A stretch of 64,000 bases of DNA from Rhodococcus sp. Z13 (GCF_025837095.1 NZ_CP107551.1:1346352-1410351), one strand, 5' to 3'; counted from the stretch's first letter, positions 43,770 through 53,555 are shown. Program-made: numbers and translations. Notes: generated by a model from the letters alone, not told the origin.

Positions 43770-45050
43770 TCAGCCGCCCGGTGTGGGCGCCGGCGTGCTC
43801 GCCTCCGTTCCGGGGGCGCGCGCCGGGTCGCCCGGCGGCTGGTACTGCGAGCCGTAGAAGATCGGCAGGATGCCCTTGACGAGGGTCAGCGCCGAACCCT
43901 CACCCGAGGGCACCGCCGACAGGTTGGTGAGCACGACGATCGTCAGGTCGGTCTCCGGGTCGTGGCCCATGAAGGTCATGAAGCCCGGTAGCTGACCGTC
44001 GTGCCCGAGCAGCGGGCCGAACTGGGCCATGCCGAGCCCGTAACCGGCGGTGGCCGCCCCCACCGGCTGGATACTGTCGAGCCGGGTCTGCTGCATCCGC
44101 TCGTCGAGCAGGCCACCGTCGACGAGAGCCTGCACGTAGGTGGTCAGGTCGTCGGCGGTCGAGATCGCCGCACCGGCCGTCCAGCCCCAGGACGGGTTGT
44201 CGTCGGTGTGGTCGTTCGGCTTCAACGTGCCCGCGACCGCCTCGGCCTGTTCCTCCTCGGGCAGCACGGAGGTCTCGAGGGTGGAGACGTTGGTACCGAA
44301 CATGTAGCCCCGCGGGTGCGGATCCGGAATCGACGCGTCGTCGATCGCCGGGAACGAGGTGTCCTCGAGCCCGAGCGGGGTGAAGATGCGCTCTTCGAAG
44401 ACCTCCGCGATCGGCTTGCCCGTCAGCTCCTCCACGACCAGCCCCAGCAGGACCGTGTTGGTGTTGCTGTACTCGAACTTCTCACCGGGCGCGAAGTTCA
44501 CCGGATAGGAGAACGCGATCTCCAGCAGCTCCTCCTGCGTCCACGCCTTGCCCGGGTCGTCGTCCAGCGTCGCGTTGAGACCGGGATCGAAGCTGTAGCT
44601 GGGCAGGCCGCTGCGCATCTCGGCAAGCTGCGCGATGGTGATCTCGTCGCCGTTCGGGACCCCCTCGATGTACGTCGAGATCGGGTCGTCGAGCGACAGC
44701 AGACCCTCCTGCGCCAGCTGCAGGACGGCCGTGACCGTCATCGTCTTGGTGTTGCTGCCGACGCGGAAGTGGTCGTCGGCGGAGATCGGCTCACCCGTGT
44801 CGAGATCGCCCACCCCGAACGTCCCGGTCCAGTCGCCGAGTTCGGGGGAGCTGACCTGAACCACCGCACCGGGGATCGCGTTGTCGCGCATCAGCTGCTC
44901 GACCGTCGACTCGACATCCGCCACGTAGTCGGGTACCGCCTGGTCCGCGGGGGTCGACGACGGTTCGGACGCGGACTCGGTATCGCCGGAGCTGCACGCC
45001 GCGGCGGCCAGTAACGCCACCGTCGCGAGCGACGCTGCGAGGATCTTCAT
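43770..45050 (-). CDS. serine hydrolase lipoprotein (class C beta-lactamase family)
   Basis: A 426-aa penicillin-binding-protein-like hydrolase exported as a lipoprotein: signal MKILAASLATVALLAAAAC with the lipobox Cys at 19. The beta-lactamase/transpeptidase fold has the SxxK nucleophile in GSNTKTM, the YxN element in EYSNTNTVLLG, and a KTG-equivalent LGHDGQLPGF. Such proteins act as DD-carboxypeptidases, esterases or D-aminopeptidases; beta-lactamase activity is not implied. Pro/Thr-rich tail of about 20 aa. Divergent from the alcohol dehydrogenase gene with 176 bp between. Confidence 0.88.
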   Translation of the reverse strand: MKILAASLATVALLAAAACSSGDTESASEPSSTPADQAVPDYVADVESTVEQLMRDNAIPGAVVQVSSPELGDWTGTFGVGDLDTGEPISADDHFRVGSNTKTMTVTAVLQLAQEGLLSLDDPISTYIEGVPNGDEITIAQLAEMRSGLPSYSFDPGLNATLDDDPGKAWTQEELLEIAFSYPVNFAPGEKFEYSNTNTVLLGLVVEELTGKPIAEVFEERIFTPLGLEDTSFPAIDDASIPDPHPRGYMFGTNVSTLETSVLPEEEQAEAVAGTLKPNDHTDDNPSWGWTAGAAISTADDLTTYVQALVDGGLLDERMQQTRLDSIQPVGAATAGYGLGMAQFGPLLGHDGQLPGFMTFMGHDPETDLTIVVLTNLSAVPSGEGSALTLVKGILPIFYGSQYQPPGDPARAPGTEASTPAPTPGG

Positions 45051-45226
45051 GTGTGGTCCGCCTTCGGGATCGGAGGGCCCGGAACAACGAGGGCGTTGTC
45101 ATCGTGCCACGGATTCGGACATTTCCAGCGGTGACGGGTGAATTTTCACCCTGCCGGTCCGGCCTTCTCTTCGGTAGACTCGTGCCATCCTGGAACGGAC
45201 CGAATCCGCCGGCGGAGGGCCGAACG

Positions 45227-46273
45227 ATGAAGGCACTGGTATTCCACGGACCGGGGAAACGTTCCTGGGAGGACGTCCCCGACGCACGGATCCAGGACAC
45301 CACCGATGCCGTGGTCCGCGTCGACGCGGTCACCATCTGCGGCACCGACCTCCACATCCTCGGTGGCGACGTACCCGAGGTGACCGACGGCCGCATCCTC
45401 GGGCACGAAGCGGTCGGCACGGTGGTCGAGGTGGGGGAGGGCGTACAGACCCTCGCTCCGGGAGACCGGGTGCTCGTCTCCTGCATCACCGCGTGCGGCA
45501 CCTGCCGATTCTGCCGCGAGAGCCGGTACGGGCAGTGCATCGGTGGGGGCGGCTGGATCCTCGGGCACCTGATCGACGGCACCCAGGCCGAACTGGTCCG
45601 GGTTCCCTACGCCGACAACTCGACCCACCGCATCCCCGATGGGGTGAGCGACGAGCAGATGTTGATGCTCGCCGACATCCTGCCCACGTCCTACGAGGTG
45701 GGTGTGCTCAACGGCTGCCTGCGCCCCGCCGACGTCGTCGTGATCATCGGAGCCGGACCCATCGGGCTCGCCGCGGTCCTGTCCGCCCGATTGTTCAGCC
45801 CCAGCCGCATCGTCGCAGTCGACCTCGCCGACAGCCGCCTCGACGCCGCGCAGGCGTTCGGCGCGAACGTCGTGATCAACAGCGGTCGCGACGACGTGGC
45901 CGCCGTGGTCCGCGACCTCACCGGTGGTCTCGGCGCCGACGTCACCATCGAGGCGGTCGGCTACCCGGAGACCTTCGAGCAGGCGGTCGCGCTGGTGCGG
46001 CCGTGCGGGCACGTCGCCAACGTCGGTGTGCACGGCAGACCCGCGACCCTGCACCTCGAGGACATCTGGATCAAGAACCTGACCATCACCACCGGCCTGG
46101 TCGACACCTACTCCACCCCGACTCTCATCGGCCTGGTGCAGAGCGGGCAGCTCGACACCTCACCGATGATCACGCACCGCTTCGCCCTCGACGAGTTCGA
46201 GGAGGCCTACGACGTGTTCGCCCGAGCGGGGGAGACAGGTGCGCTGAAGGTGCTGCTCACCGCCGACCGCTGA
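45227..46273 (+). CDS. zinc-dependent alcohol dehydrogenase (MDR family)
   Basis: A 348-aa medium-chain dehydrogenase. Catalytic-zinc ligands: Cys in TICGTDLHI, His-Glu in GHEAVGTVVEVGEG; structural zinc: the four cysteines of CITACGTCRFCRESRYGQC; NAD-binding motif GAGPIGLAA. Family members oxidise alcohols or sorbitol/threonine-type diols with NAD(P). The FHGPGKRSWEDVPDA start and length match many actinobacterial ADHs of this subgroup. GGAGGG precedes ATG 45227. It ends one base from the convergent GH3 gene; no functional link is evident. Confidence 0.9.
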   Translation: MKALVFHGPGKRSWEDVPDARIQDTTDAVVRVDAVTICGTDLHILGGDVPEVTDGRILGHEAVGTVVEVGEGVQTLAPGDRVLVSCITACGTCRFCRESRYGQCIGGGGWILGHLIDGTQAELVRVPYADNSTHRIPDGVSDEQMLMLADILPTSYEVGVLNGCLRPADVVVIIGAGPIGLAAVLSARLFSPSRIVAVDLADSRLDAAQAFGANVVINSGRDDVAAVVRDLTGGLGADVTIEAVGYPETFEQAVALVRPCGHVANVGVHGRPATLHLEDIWIKNLTITTGLVDTYSTPTLIGLVQSGQLDTSPMITHRFALDEFEEAYDVFARAGETGALKVLLTADR

Positions 46274-46274
46274 C

Positions 46275-48515
46275 TCACGCCCGGTTCGCGGCGTCCAGCA
46301 ACTGCTGGATCTGCTCGCGGCTCACCCCGGGCACGAACCCGACGATCCGCCCGATCGGCATCGACGACGCCATCTTCAGGACGCTCTCGTCGATGCCGGC
46401 GTCGCCCAGCGCCCCGAACGCCTGCGCGAGGATGTCCGCCGCCGCGGGATTCTCGAGCAGTTCCCCGATCGACGAGTCCATGCTCAGCGGCAGGCGCACC
46501 GGATCGCCCGGCACGTCGACCGTGCACCGCTGCCGGATGTCGCGGCTCGACGCCCCGATCTCCACCGTGTACGTGCCGCCCTCGACGATCCACGAGTCCA
46601 CGCGGGTGTCCCAGTAGGCCAGATCGTCGCGGCGTACGGGGATCTCGACGCGCCGCGACTCTCCGGGGTCGAGGTGGACCTTGGCGAACCCCTTCAGCTC
46701 CCGCGGCGGCCTCGTCACCGACGACGACGGCAACCCCACGTACACCTGCACGACCTCCGCGCCGGCCCGCGACCCCGTGTTCGCCACCGTCACGCGGACG
46801 GTGAGATCGGCGTCCCCCGAGGCATCGTCCACCGTGGCATCGGAGTACCCGAAGGTCGTGTACGACAGGCCGTGCCCGAAGGGGAAGGCCACGTCGAGAT
46901 CCCGCGCGTCGTACCAGCGGTAACCGACGTGGAGGCCCTCGCCGTAGCGGACGTGCCCGAGCTCGCCGGGGAAGTTCCCGAAGGCCGGGGTGTCCTCGAG
47001 CCGGACGGGCACCGTCTCCGCGAGCCGGCCCGACGGGTTCACCACCCCGAACAGCACGTCCGCGACCGCACCACCACCGGCCTGCCCGAGCAGCCAGCCC
47101 TCCACGATCGCCGGAACCCGGTCGGCGAACCCGCTGAGCCGCACCACACCCCCGTTCGACAGCACGACCACGGTGCTCGGGTTCGCCGCCACCACCGCGT
47201 CGAGCAGCGCCGTCTGGTTCGCGGGCAGCTCGAGATCGTCGCGGTCGAAGCCCTCCGATTCCAGCTCGGCGGGCACCCCGAGGAACACGACGGCGACGTC
47301 GGCGGTGCGGGCCAGAGCGACGGCCTCGTCGACGAGCCCGGCCGAATCCGACCCGTCCGCGGCGTATCCGGCGGCGAACGCCACGTCGTTCGCCGCGAGC
47401 GCCCGGATCTCGTCGAGCGCATCGTCCAGGCGGGTCGGGTTGATCCGCGACGACCCGGCGCCCTGATAACGCGGATCGCGCGCGAGTTCCCCGATCACGG
47501 CGAGGCGGGTGTCCGGGGCGAGTGGGAGCAGGTCGTCGTCGTTCTTCAACAGGACGATGCATTGCCCGGCGACCTCCCGGGCCAGGACGTGGTGCGCGTC
47601 GGCGTCGAAGGACGCCTCCGGATCGGCCCCGGTGACGGCCCGGTCCACCAGCTCCAGCACGCGGATCGCGGCGGTGTCGAGGAGCGACTCGTCCAGCTCA
47701 CCCGCCCGTACCGCGGCGACGATCTGCGCGTCGGTGCGGCCACCGGTGGACGGCATCTCGAGATCCAGACCCGCCGCGAGGGCGGCCACGCGGTCGTCGA
47801 CGGCGCCCCAGTCGCTCACCACCAGACCCTCGAAACCCCACTGCTCACGCAGCAGCTCCGTGAGCAGCCACCGGTTGCGGGAAGCGAACACCCCGTTGAT
47901 GCGGTTGTACGAGCACATCACCGTCCACGGCTGCGCCTCACGCACGACCCGCCGGAAACCGCGCAGGTAGATCTCGTGCAGAGGACGGGGATCGACGTCG
48001 GCGGAGACCCGCATCCGGTCGGTCTCCTGGTTGTTCACCGCGAAGTGCTTGAGCGACGCGCCCACACCCTGCGACTGGATACCGCGCACCAGGGCCGTGC
48101 CGAGGATGCCGGAGAGCAGCGGATCCTCCGACAGGTACTCGAAGTTCCGCCCGCACAGCGGCGACCGCTTGATGTTGATGCCCGGCCCGAGCAGCACCCC
48201 GACCTGCAGCGCCTGCGCCTCCTCACCGAGCGCCCGGCCGACCCGCTCGAGCAGGTCCGGATCGAACGAACACCCCAGCGCGACGGCCGGCGGGAAGCAG
48301 GTCGCCGGGACGGACGCATTCAGGCCCAGATGGTCACCGCCACCGGTCTGCTTCCGGACTCCGTGCGGGCCGTCGGTGAGCATGATCGACGGAACGTTCT
48401 CCCGCGGAACCGCTTCGGTGGACCAGAAGTCGCGGCCGCTGGTGAGCGACGCCTTCTCCTCCAGCGACAGTCGCGCCATGGTCTCCGCGGGGGAGCGACG
48501 AGTCGATTCGGTCAT
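46275..48515 (-). CDS. GH3 beta-glucosidase
   Basis: A 746-aa glycoside hydrolase family 3 enzyme. N-terminal barrel with GPGINIKRSPLCGRNFEYLSEDP and the nucleophile Asp in LVVSDWGAV, a second domain (ATDVAVVFLG, ESEGFDRDDLELP), a fibronectin-III-like domain (GAEVVQVYVGLP, ELKGFAKVHL), and a 70-residue extra tail. It cleaves terminal beta-glucosides or related sugars. No signal peptide is present, so it acts in the cytoplasm on imported sugars or glycosides, yet no sugar transporter is adjacent. Divergent from the exonuclease-TerD gene, 135 bp apart. Confidence 0.93.
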   Translation of the reverse strand: MTESTRRSPAETMARLSLEEKASLTSGRDFWSTEAVPRENVPSIMLTDGPHGVRKQTGGGDHLGLNASVPATCFPPAVALGCSFDPDLLERVGRALGEEAQALQVGVLLGPGINIKRSPLCGRNFEYLSEDPLLSGILGTALVRGIQSQGVGASLKHFAVNNQETDRMRVSADVDPRPLHEIYLRGFRRVVREAQPWTVMCSYNRINGVFASRNRWLLTELLREQWGFEGLVVSDWGAVDDRVAALAAGLDLEMPSTGGRTDAQIVAAVRAGELDESLLDTAAIRVLELVDRAVTGADPEASFDADAHHVLAREVAGQCIVLLKNDDDLLPLAPDTRLAVIGELARDPRYQGAGSSRINPTRLDDALDEIRALAANDVAFAAGYAADGSDSAGLVDEAVALARTADVAVVFLGVPAELESEGFDRDDLELPANQTALLDAVVAANPSTVVVLSNGGVVRLSGFADRVPAIVEGWLLGQAGGGAVADVLFGVVNPSGRLAETVPVRLEDTPAFGNFPGELGHVRYGEGLHVGYRWYDARDLDVAFPFGHGLSYTTFGYSDATVDDASGDADLTVRVTVANTGSRAGAEVVQVYVGLPSSSVTRPPRELKGFAKVHLDPGESRRVEIPVRRDDLAYWDTRVDSWIVEGGTYTVEIGASSRDIRQRCTVDVPGDPVRLPLSMDSSIGELLENPAAADILAQAFGALGDAGIDESVLKMASSMPIGRIVGFVPGVSREQIQQLLDAANRA

Positions 48516-48650
48516 GCTGCTCCTTCACGCGGAATCGTGCCGACGTCCGTGACCATATCGGGGGTGGTGACCATGTTGTCGGAGGGACGGTCGAGAATGT
48601 CCGATCGTGCCGGAAATTTCCCGGGAGCAGGACGGTCGGAGGTCGACGTG

Positions 48651-50438
48651 ATGGAGATGAGCGCACTCGCGAGCGGGGTGGCGGTACTGCCTCGTGACCA
48701 CCGGTGGGTGGTCGTCGACGTCGAGACGTCGGGCATCCGTCCCAACGCCCACCGGGTGCTCAGCGTCGCCGCTCTGGTACTGCGCGAGGACGGCTCCGTC
48801 GAGAAGGAGTTCTCCACCCTCGTCGACCCCGGCTGCGATCCCGGGCCCGTGCACATCCACCGGCTCACTCGCGAACGGCTCGCCGGCTCCCCGCGCTTCG
48901 AGGACATCGCCTCCGACCTCGCCGAGGTCCTCGACGGTGCCACACTCGTCGCCCACAACGCGTCCTTCGACTACGGCTTCCTCGACGCCGAGTTCCGGCG
49001 GGCCGGTGGTGTCCTCCCGGCGAACCACCGCCTGTGCACGCTGGCGCTGTCGAGGCGGCTCGAACTCGACGTGCCGAACTACAAGCTGTCCACCCTCGCG
49101 CAACACTGGCAGGTGCAGCAGCTCCAGGAACACGACGCCTACGACGACGCGCGCGTGCTCTCCGAGGTGTTCGTGCGCAGCGCCGCGATGGCGGAGAACC
49201 TGCAGCTGCCGCTGCCCGTCGTGGACTGCCGCCGGCGCCGCACCGTCTATCCCGAGTCCGTGCCCCGGGTGCCGTGTGCGTGGAAGAACCCCGGCCGGCT
49301 CACCGAGGCGGGTCTCGTGCAGGGCATGAAGGTCGTGATCACCGGCCCGACCGCCACCCCACGGGTCGCGCTCGCCAACCGCATGACCGAGGCCGGGCTC
49401 GAGGTCATGAACAACGTGAGCCGGCAGACCGGCGTCGTCGTCTGCAACGACCCGGGCACCCGGACCACGAAGATCCGCAAGGCCCTCGCCGAGGGCATCC
49501 CGGTCATTTCCGAGCAGCGCCTCGAGGAACTGCTCACCCGGGTCCTGCCCGGTGAACCGAAGGTGACGACCACCGTCGACGTCGCCCCCGCCCCGAAGGC
49601 CGACCCGCAGCCACGGCTCCTGCAGGGACACAAGCCGAAGCTGTGGGCCGGTCGCCGGGTGCTGCTGCTCGGCGGCACCCACCTGCAGGCGGTGATGATG
49701 CGCTCGCGCCTCACCCAGCTCGGCGCGCGGCCCGCCCTCAACTTCACGGCCGCGGTCACCGACGTGCTGATCCTCGAGGGAGGGGAAGCCGACAAGCGCA
49801 TGGCACGGGTCGTCGAGCGGCAGCTGCCGATCCTGCGACCGGAGGACGTCGATGCCGCCGTCGAGAAAGGAGTCGTCCCGCCGCACATGCGAACCGAGTC
49901 GCGGCTGACGGCACCGGTGTTGTCCCGCGGTGAGGTCATCGACCTGCCGTCGAAGACCCACCGCTGGGCCGTGAACGTCGCGTGGAAGGCCGAGGCGCTC
50001 GGCGACGAATTCGACCTCGACGTCGTCGCCTTCCTCCTCGGCGCCGACGAGAAGGTCGACACCGACGACGATTTCGTCTTCTACAACAACCCGCTCTACG
50101 ACGACGGGGTGGTGGAGCTGACCCTCGACGGCAGCAGCGAGCAGTGCGTTCGTGTCGACCTCGCCGAACTTCCCGACGAGTGCGAACGCATCGCCGTCGC
50201 CGCCGCGATCGACGACGCCCGCACCTTCGGTGAACTCGGGGCCGTATCGGTCAGCGTCGACGGCGACGGCGGAACCGCAGCAACCTTCGTGCTCGACGCC
50301 GGGACCACCGAACGCACCATGGTGCTCACCGAGATCTACCGGCGCGCCGGCAAGTGGCGGCTGCGTGCGGTGGGGCAGGGGTACGACGACGACCTCGCCG
50401 CGCTCGCGCGCCGGTACGGTGTCGACGTCGAGGAGTGA
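48651..50438 (+). CDS. DEDDh exonuclease-BRCT-BRCT-like-TerD fusion
   Basis: A 595-aa protein with three kinds of domain. Residues about 15-180 are a DnaQ-type 3'-5' exonuclease: D23 and E25 in VVVDVETSG, the Asp of AHNASFDYGFLD, and the His/Asp of EHDAYDDARV complete the DEDDh set. Residues about 220-300 are a BRCT domain (GLVQGMKVVITGP), with a second, divergent BRCT-like repeat near 340-410 (WAGRRVLLLGG). The last 150 residues are a TerD domain (WAVNVAWKA to VFYNNPLYDDG), known from tellurite and stress systems and able to bind Ca2+. GGAGG stands eight bases before ATG 48651. A NERD-helicase gene follows after 17 bp, almost surely in the same operon. A DNA repair, stress or defence role is inferred. 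Confidence 0.88.
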   Translation: MEMSALASGVAVLPRDHRWVVVDVETSGIRPNAHRVLSVAALVLREDGSVEKEFSTLVDPGCDPGPVHIHRLTRERLAGSPRFEDIASDLAEVLDGATLVAHNASFDYGFLDAEFRRAGGVLPANHRLCTLALSRRLELDVPNYKLSTLAQHWQVQQLQEHDAYDDARVLSEVFVRSAAMAENLQLPLPVVDCRRRRTVYPESVPRVPCAWKNPGRLTEAGLVQGMKVVITGPTATPRVALANRMTEAGLEVMNNVSRQTGVVVCNDPGTRTTKIRKALAEGIPVISEQRLEELLTRVLPGEPKVTTTVDVAPAPKADPQPRLLQGHKPKLWAGRRVLLLGGTHLQAVMMRSRLTQLGARPALNFTAAVTDVLILEGGEADKRMARVVERQLPILRPEDVDAAVEKGVVPPHMRTESRLTAPVLSRGEVIDLPSKTHRWAVNVAWKAEALGDEFDLDVVAFLLGADEKVDTDDDFVFYNNPLYDDGVVELTLDGSSEQCVRVDLAELPDECERIAVAAAIDDARTFGELGAVSVSVDGDGGTAATFVLDAGTTERTMVLTEIYRRAGKWRLRAVGQGYDDDLAALARRYGVDVEE

Positions 50439-50455
50439 CGGCGAGGAGAACTGTT

Positions 50456-52105
50456 GTGAGCATTCGTATCCCGGAACAGCCGCGGTTCGCGCACGCCACG
50501 GAGGAGATCGTGTGGCGTGCCCTGGTCGAGCAGCTGGGCCCGAACGACCTCGTCGTCGCCAACCAGCGCGTCACCGACCACGACAAGGACCACGAGATCG
50601 ACTTCGTCGTCGCCCTCGACGGCTACGGCGTGATCTGCCTCGAGGTCAAGGGAGGGGAGATCTGGTGCGAGAACGGCGACTGGTACCAGCACCGCCGCAG
50701 CGGCCCGACGGTCATCGATCCCGTCGAGCAGGTCCGCCGTGCCATGTACGCCCTGCGCCGGTACGTCGACAAGGACCCGCGGTGGACGCACGGGCACGTG
50801 CGGTGGGATCACGTCGTCGTCTTCCCCAACAGCAGCTTCGCCCCCGACTTCGCGATGCCGGAGTGCCCGCGCTGGAAGGTCGTCGACCGCGACGACCTCG
50901 CCGGGATCGTCGGCCGGTTGATGAAGGTGCTCGTCGACCAGGCGGTCGCGAAACCCGGCATCGACACCGACGGTATCGGTGAGCTGGCCGAGGTGCTGTC
51001 CGGGCGGGGAATGCCGCAGCGCGACGTGGTGGCGCGGGCCCTGGAGAACGAGGACACCTGCGACGTCCTCACCGCGCAGCAGGCGACGATCCTCGATGCG
51101 ACCCGGCTGCTTCCGCGCGTCGAGGTGCGCGGCGGGGCGGGGAGCGGCAAGACCTTCCTCGCTCTGGAGAAGGCCCGGCGGCTCACGCGTGTCGGCAAAC
51201 GTGTTGCCCTGATCTGTTATTCGCACGGACTCGCGTCGTATCTGGCGCGGATCACCGCGACCTGGCCCCGCAAGCACCGGCCCGCCTATGTCGGGGAGTT
51301 CCACGAACTCGGCCGGCTGTGGGGTGCACCCGAAGGCCCGCCGGAGAGTCTGCGCACCGAGCAGACCGTGCACTTCTGGGAACACGAACTCCCCGCTCGC
51401 ATGGCCGAACTCGCCGCCGAGTTGCCCGACGGGCAACGGTTCGACGCCGTGGTCGTCGACGAGGCACAGGACTTCGCCGACGACTGGTGGCGCCCCGTCC
51501 TTGCGGCCCTGCGCGACGAGGACGCGGGGGAGATCTACGTCTTCAGCGACGAGGGGCAGCGGGTCTTCGACCGGCAGGGAGTGCCCCCGGTCGACCTGGT
51601 GCCGCTGGTACTGGACCAGAACATGCGCAACACCAAACAGATCGCCGGTTCCTTCGTCCCGCTGGTCGGCCAGCGCATGCGACTGCTCGGCGGCGACGGT
51701 CCCGAGGTCCGCTTCGTGCCCTGTCCCGCCGACGAGGCCCTGAACCGGGCCGACGACGCGATCGACGAACTGCTCGACGAGGGCTGGCGTCCCGAGGACG
51801 TCGCCCTGCTGGCGACGGGAAGCCGCCACCCCGAGCAGGTCGAGCGGCAGGCGGCGGGCCCCAAGGCGTACTGGGAGAGCTTCTGGGACACCGACCAGGT
51901 CTTCTACGGCCACGTCCTCGGCTTCAAGGGCCTGGAGCGACGCGCCGTGGTGCTGGCGGTGAACGAATCGACGCCCCAGGACCGTTCACGCGAACGGTTG
52001 TACGTCGGCCTGTCGCGTGCCCGCGACCAGCTCGTGGTGTGCGGCGACCCCGACTACATCCGCCAGGTCGGCGGGGAGGAGTTGCTGGGTCGCCTGGGTG
52101 GGTGA
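50456..52105 (+). CDS. NERD-domain SF1 helicase
   Basis: A 549-aa protein starting at GTG 50456 (GAGGAG upstream). Residues about 20-130 are a NERD nuclease-related domain (DHEIDFVVALDGYGVICLEVKGG, with the D...E-x-K of restriction-type nucleases). The rest is a compact superfamily-1 helicase: Walker A GGAGSGKTF, Walker B VVVDEAQDF, motif IV-like LDQNMRNT and motif VI LYVGLSRARDQLVV. Coupled to the exonuclease-BRCT-TerD gene by a 17-bp gap. Together they supply nuclease, helicase and a stress-signalling domain. Such NERD-helicases are sometimes linked to plasmid or phage defence; here no other defence gene is near. Confidence 0.9.
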   Translation: MSIRIPEQPRFAHATEEIVWRALVEQLGPNDLVVANQRVTDHDKDHEIDFVVALDGYGVICLEVKGGEIWCENGDWYQHRRSGPTVIDPVEQVRRAMYALRRYVDKDPRWTHGHVRWDHVVVFPNSSFAPDFAMPECPRWKVVDRDDLAGIVGRLMKVLVDQAVAKPGIDTDGIGELAEVLSGRGMPQRDVVARALENEDTCDVLTAQQATILDATRLLPRVEVRGGAGSGKTFLALEKARRLTRVGKRVALICYSHGLASYLARITATWPRKHRPAYVGEFHELGRLWGAPEGPPESLRTEQTVHFWEHELPARMAELAAELPDGQRFDAVVVDEAQDFADDWWRPVLAALRDEDAGEIYVFSDEGQRVFDRQGVPPVDLVPLVLDQNMRNTKQIAGSFVPLVGQRMRLLGGDGPEVRFVPCPADEALNRADDAIDELLDEGWRPEDVALLATGSRHPEQVERQAAGPKAYWESFWDTDQVFYGHVLGFKGLERRAVVLAVNESTPQDRSRERLYVGLSRARDQLVVCGDPDYIRQVGGEELLGRLGG

Positions 52106-52183
52106 CGGGCTCGCCGCGTCGGTGCTGTATGGGAATCCGCGCACGAGTTGGTCATTTGCACAGGTTGTGGAGGGCTCGAATGA

Positions 52184-52534
52184 CTAGCTCGGTAGCGGAT
52201 GCGATCCGTTGTCCGGGTCGATGGCGCCGAGTTGGCGGGCCAGTTCGGAGTTGGTGTCGAGAAACGCCTCGCCGCCGGCAGCGAAGGCGTCGCGGAGCTG
52301 GGTGAGCGCATCGATGAACTGCTCGACGCGTTCCACGGCGGATTCGGGTGTCCCAGATGCCTTGCGTCGGTAACCGGCAGCAAGTTGCTTGGCGGACTCA
52401 AACTCGCCGAAACCCTCTGTCCTCGAGAGTCGGTGAGCTTGTCTACGTGCATCTTCGAGCTCTGTAAGCATCGCGCCGCAGATGCGAACGACTTGATCGA
52501 CGACGCTGGGCTCGAGCCTGACGAAGTCCACCAT
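52184..52534 (-). CDS. small helical protein, copy 1 (ESX-target/EspC-like)
   Basis: A 116-aa all-helical protein without signal peptide or membrane segment. Its core ESAKQLAAGYRRKASGTPES and EQFIDALTQLRDAFAAGGEAFLDTNSE is nearly identical to the protein at 53226-53555. Size, helical character and the AAGY turn resemble small type VII (ESX) substrates or EspC-like proteins, but no WxG is present, so this is only a resemblance. It lies 12 bp behind the lipoprotein gene of the same unit, presumably translated from one message. Confidence 0.7.
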   Translation of the reverse strand: MVDFVRLEPSVVDQVVRICGAMLTELEDARRQAHRLSRTEGFGEFESAKQLAAGYRRKASGTPESAVERVEQFIDALTQLRDAFAAGGEAFLDTNSELARQLGAIDPDNGSHPLPS

Positions 52535-52546
52535 GGCAACTCCTTG

Positions 52547-53134
52547 TCAGTCCTGGATGTACGGCTCAATGGAGGTAACGAATTCGTCCATCCCTATGCA
52601 CCACTCATTCTCTGGTGCAGGTCCAGGATGGTCGGTGTTGTAGAGCCGGGTGATGAAGACGACCCCGAAGGTCGTCTCAAGCGCATAGGTACATGCATCT
52701 CTGATGCTCGAGTCGACTTCCAGGAGTGCTGGGCGACCGTTGATGCTGGTGTGGGTCGCAAAGTGGCCGTTCTTATCTAGTTCTTCTTCGAGTGAGACGT
52801 TTCCGGCAAGGATGTTTAGACCGTATCCGCGTCTTACCCCGGGGATGTAGTCCTCTTTGCTGTAGGTGCAGCCGAGAAAGGTGTACCAACCCATGGGCAT
52901 GTCTGCGAGTTCTTTTCCTGTGGCGTCGTACCCCTCCGCTTCCATCACCTCGTCGGGGATGTCGTAGCAAGGGTCGAAGATGACGGGCGGGCGGCCGGAG
53001 TCGTCGGTGATGCGAGGGGCGCGGGTGGTGGTCGTAACCGCCTCGCTTGCCTCGACTTCCGCGGCCGGACTCGGACCGCATCCAGTTACCGCTTCCCCGA
53101 TCAATGCGAGTGCGACGATCGCCCGCCTGGCCAT
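52547..53134 (-). CDS. DUF3558-like lipoprotein, copy 1
   Basis: A 195-aa lipoprotein: signal ending in the lipobox-like AVTG-Cys (about residue 19), a Thr-rich linker, then [12 protein letters not shown], the [11 protein letters not shown] signature and a second Cys in FLGCTY. The DPC...IP pattern is that of DUF3558 lipoproteins of mycolate-bearing actinobacteria, function unknown. The segment 52939-53040 is almost base-for-base the same as the segment about 1025 bp further right. Followed by the small helical protein gene. Confidence 0.8.
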   Translation of the reverse strand: MARRAIVALALIGEAVTGCGPSPAAEVEASEAVTTTTRAPRITDDSGRPPVIFDPCYDIPDEVMEAEGYDATGKELADMPMGWYTFLGCTYSKEDYIPGVRRGYGLNILAGNVSLEEELDKNGHFATHTSINGRPALLEVDSSIRDACTYALETTFGVVFITRLYNTDHPGPAPENEWCIGMDEFVTSIEPYIQD

Positions 53135-53225
53135 GTTCCCCCGATCTTGCCGTACGTTTGCTCACGAACTGGTTGTTCGTGCGCGTTCCGAAGTTGTGTG
53201 AGTGTCTATTTCGTTCGCGGACGGG

Positions 53226-53555
53226 TCAGGTGTCCGGGGCGATGGCACCGATCCGACGAGCCCACTCGGAGTTGGTGTCGAGAAAGGCCTCACCCCCGGC
53301 CGCGAAGGCATCGCGGAGTTCGGTGAGTGCTTCGATGAATTGCTCGACACGTTCCTTCGCGGACTCGGGGGTTCCTGCCGCCTTGCGTCGGTAGCCCGCA
53401 GCGAGTTGTTTTGCCGACTCGAAGTCACCGAACCCCTCTGTGACGGTCAGTTTCTCTGAGACTCGTGCCGCATCTCGAAGTTCAGCGAGCATGATGTTGC
53501 AGAGGCGCACGATCTCGTCGACGACGTGGGGCTCGAGGCGAACGATGTCATTCAT
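53226..53555 (-). CDS. small helical protein, copy 2 (ESX-target/EspC-like)
   Basis: A 109-aa helical protein, paralogue of the product of 52184-52534 (shared FGDFESAKQLAAGYRRKA and TELRDAFAAGGEAFLDTNSE). Same gene order relative to its lipoprotein partner, which precedes it by 16 bp. Start MNDIVRL at 53555. Function unknown; possible type VII-type export or pairing with the lipoprotein. Confidence 0.72.
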   Translation of the reverse strand: MNDIVRLEPHVVDEIVRLCNIMLAELRDAARVSEKLTVTEGFGDFESAKQLAAGYRRKAAGTPESAKERVEQFIEALTELRDAFAAGGEAFLDTNSEWARRIGAIAPDT

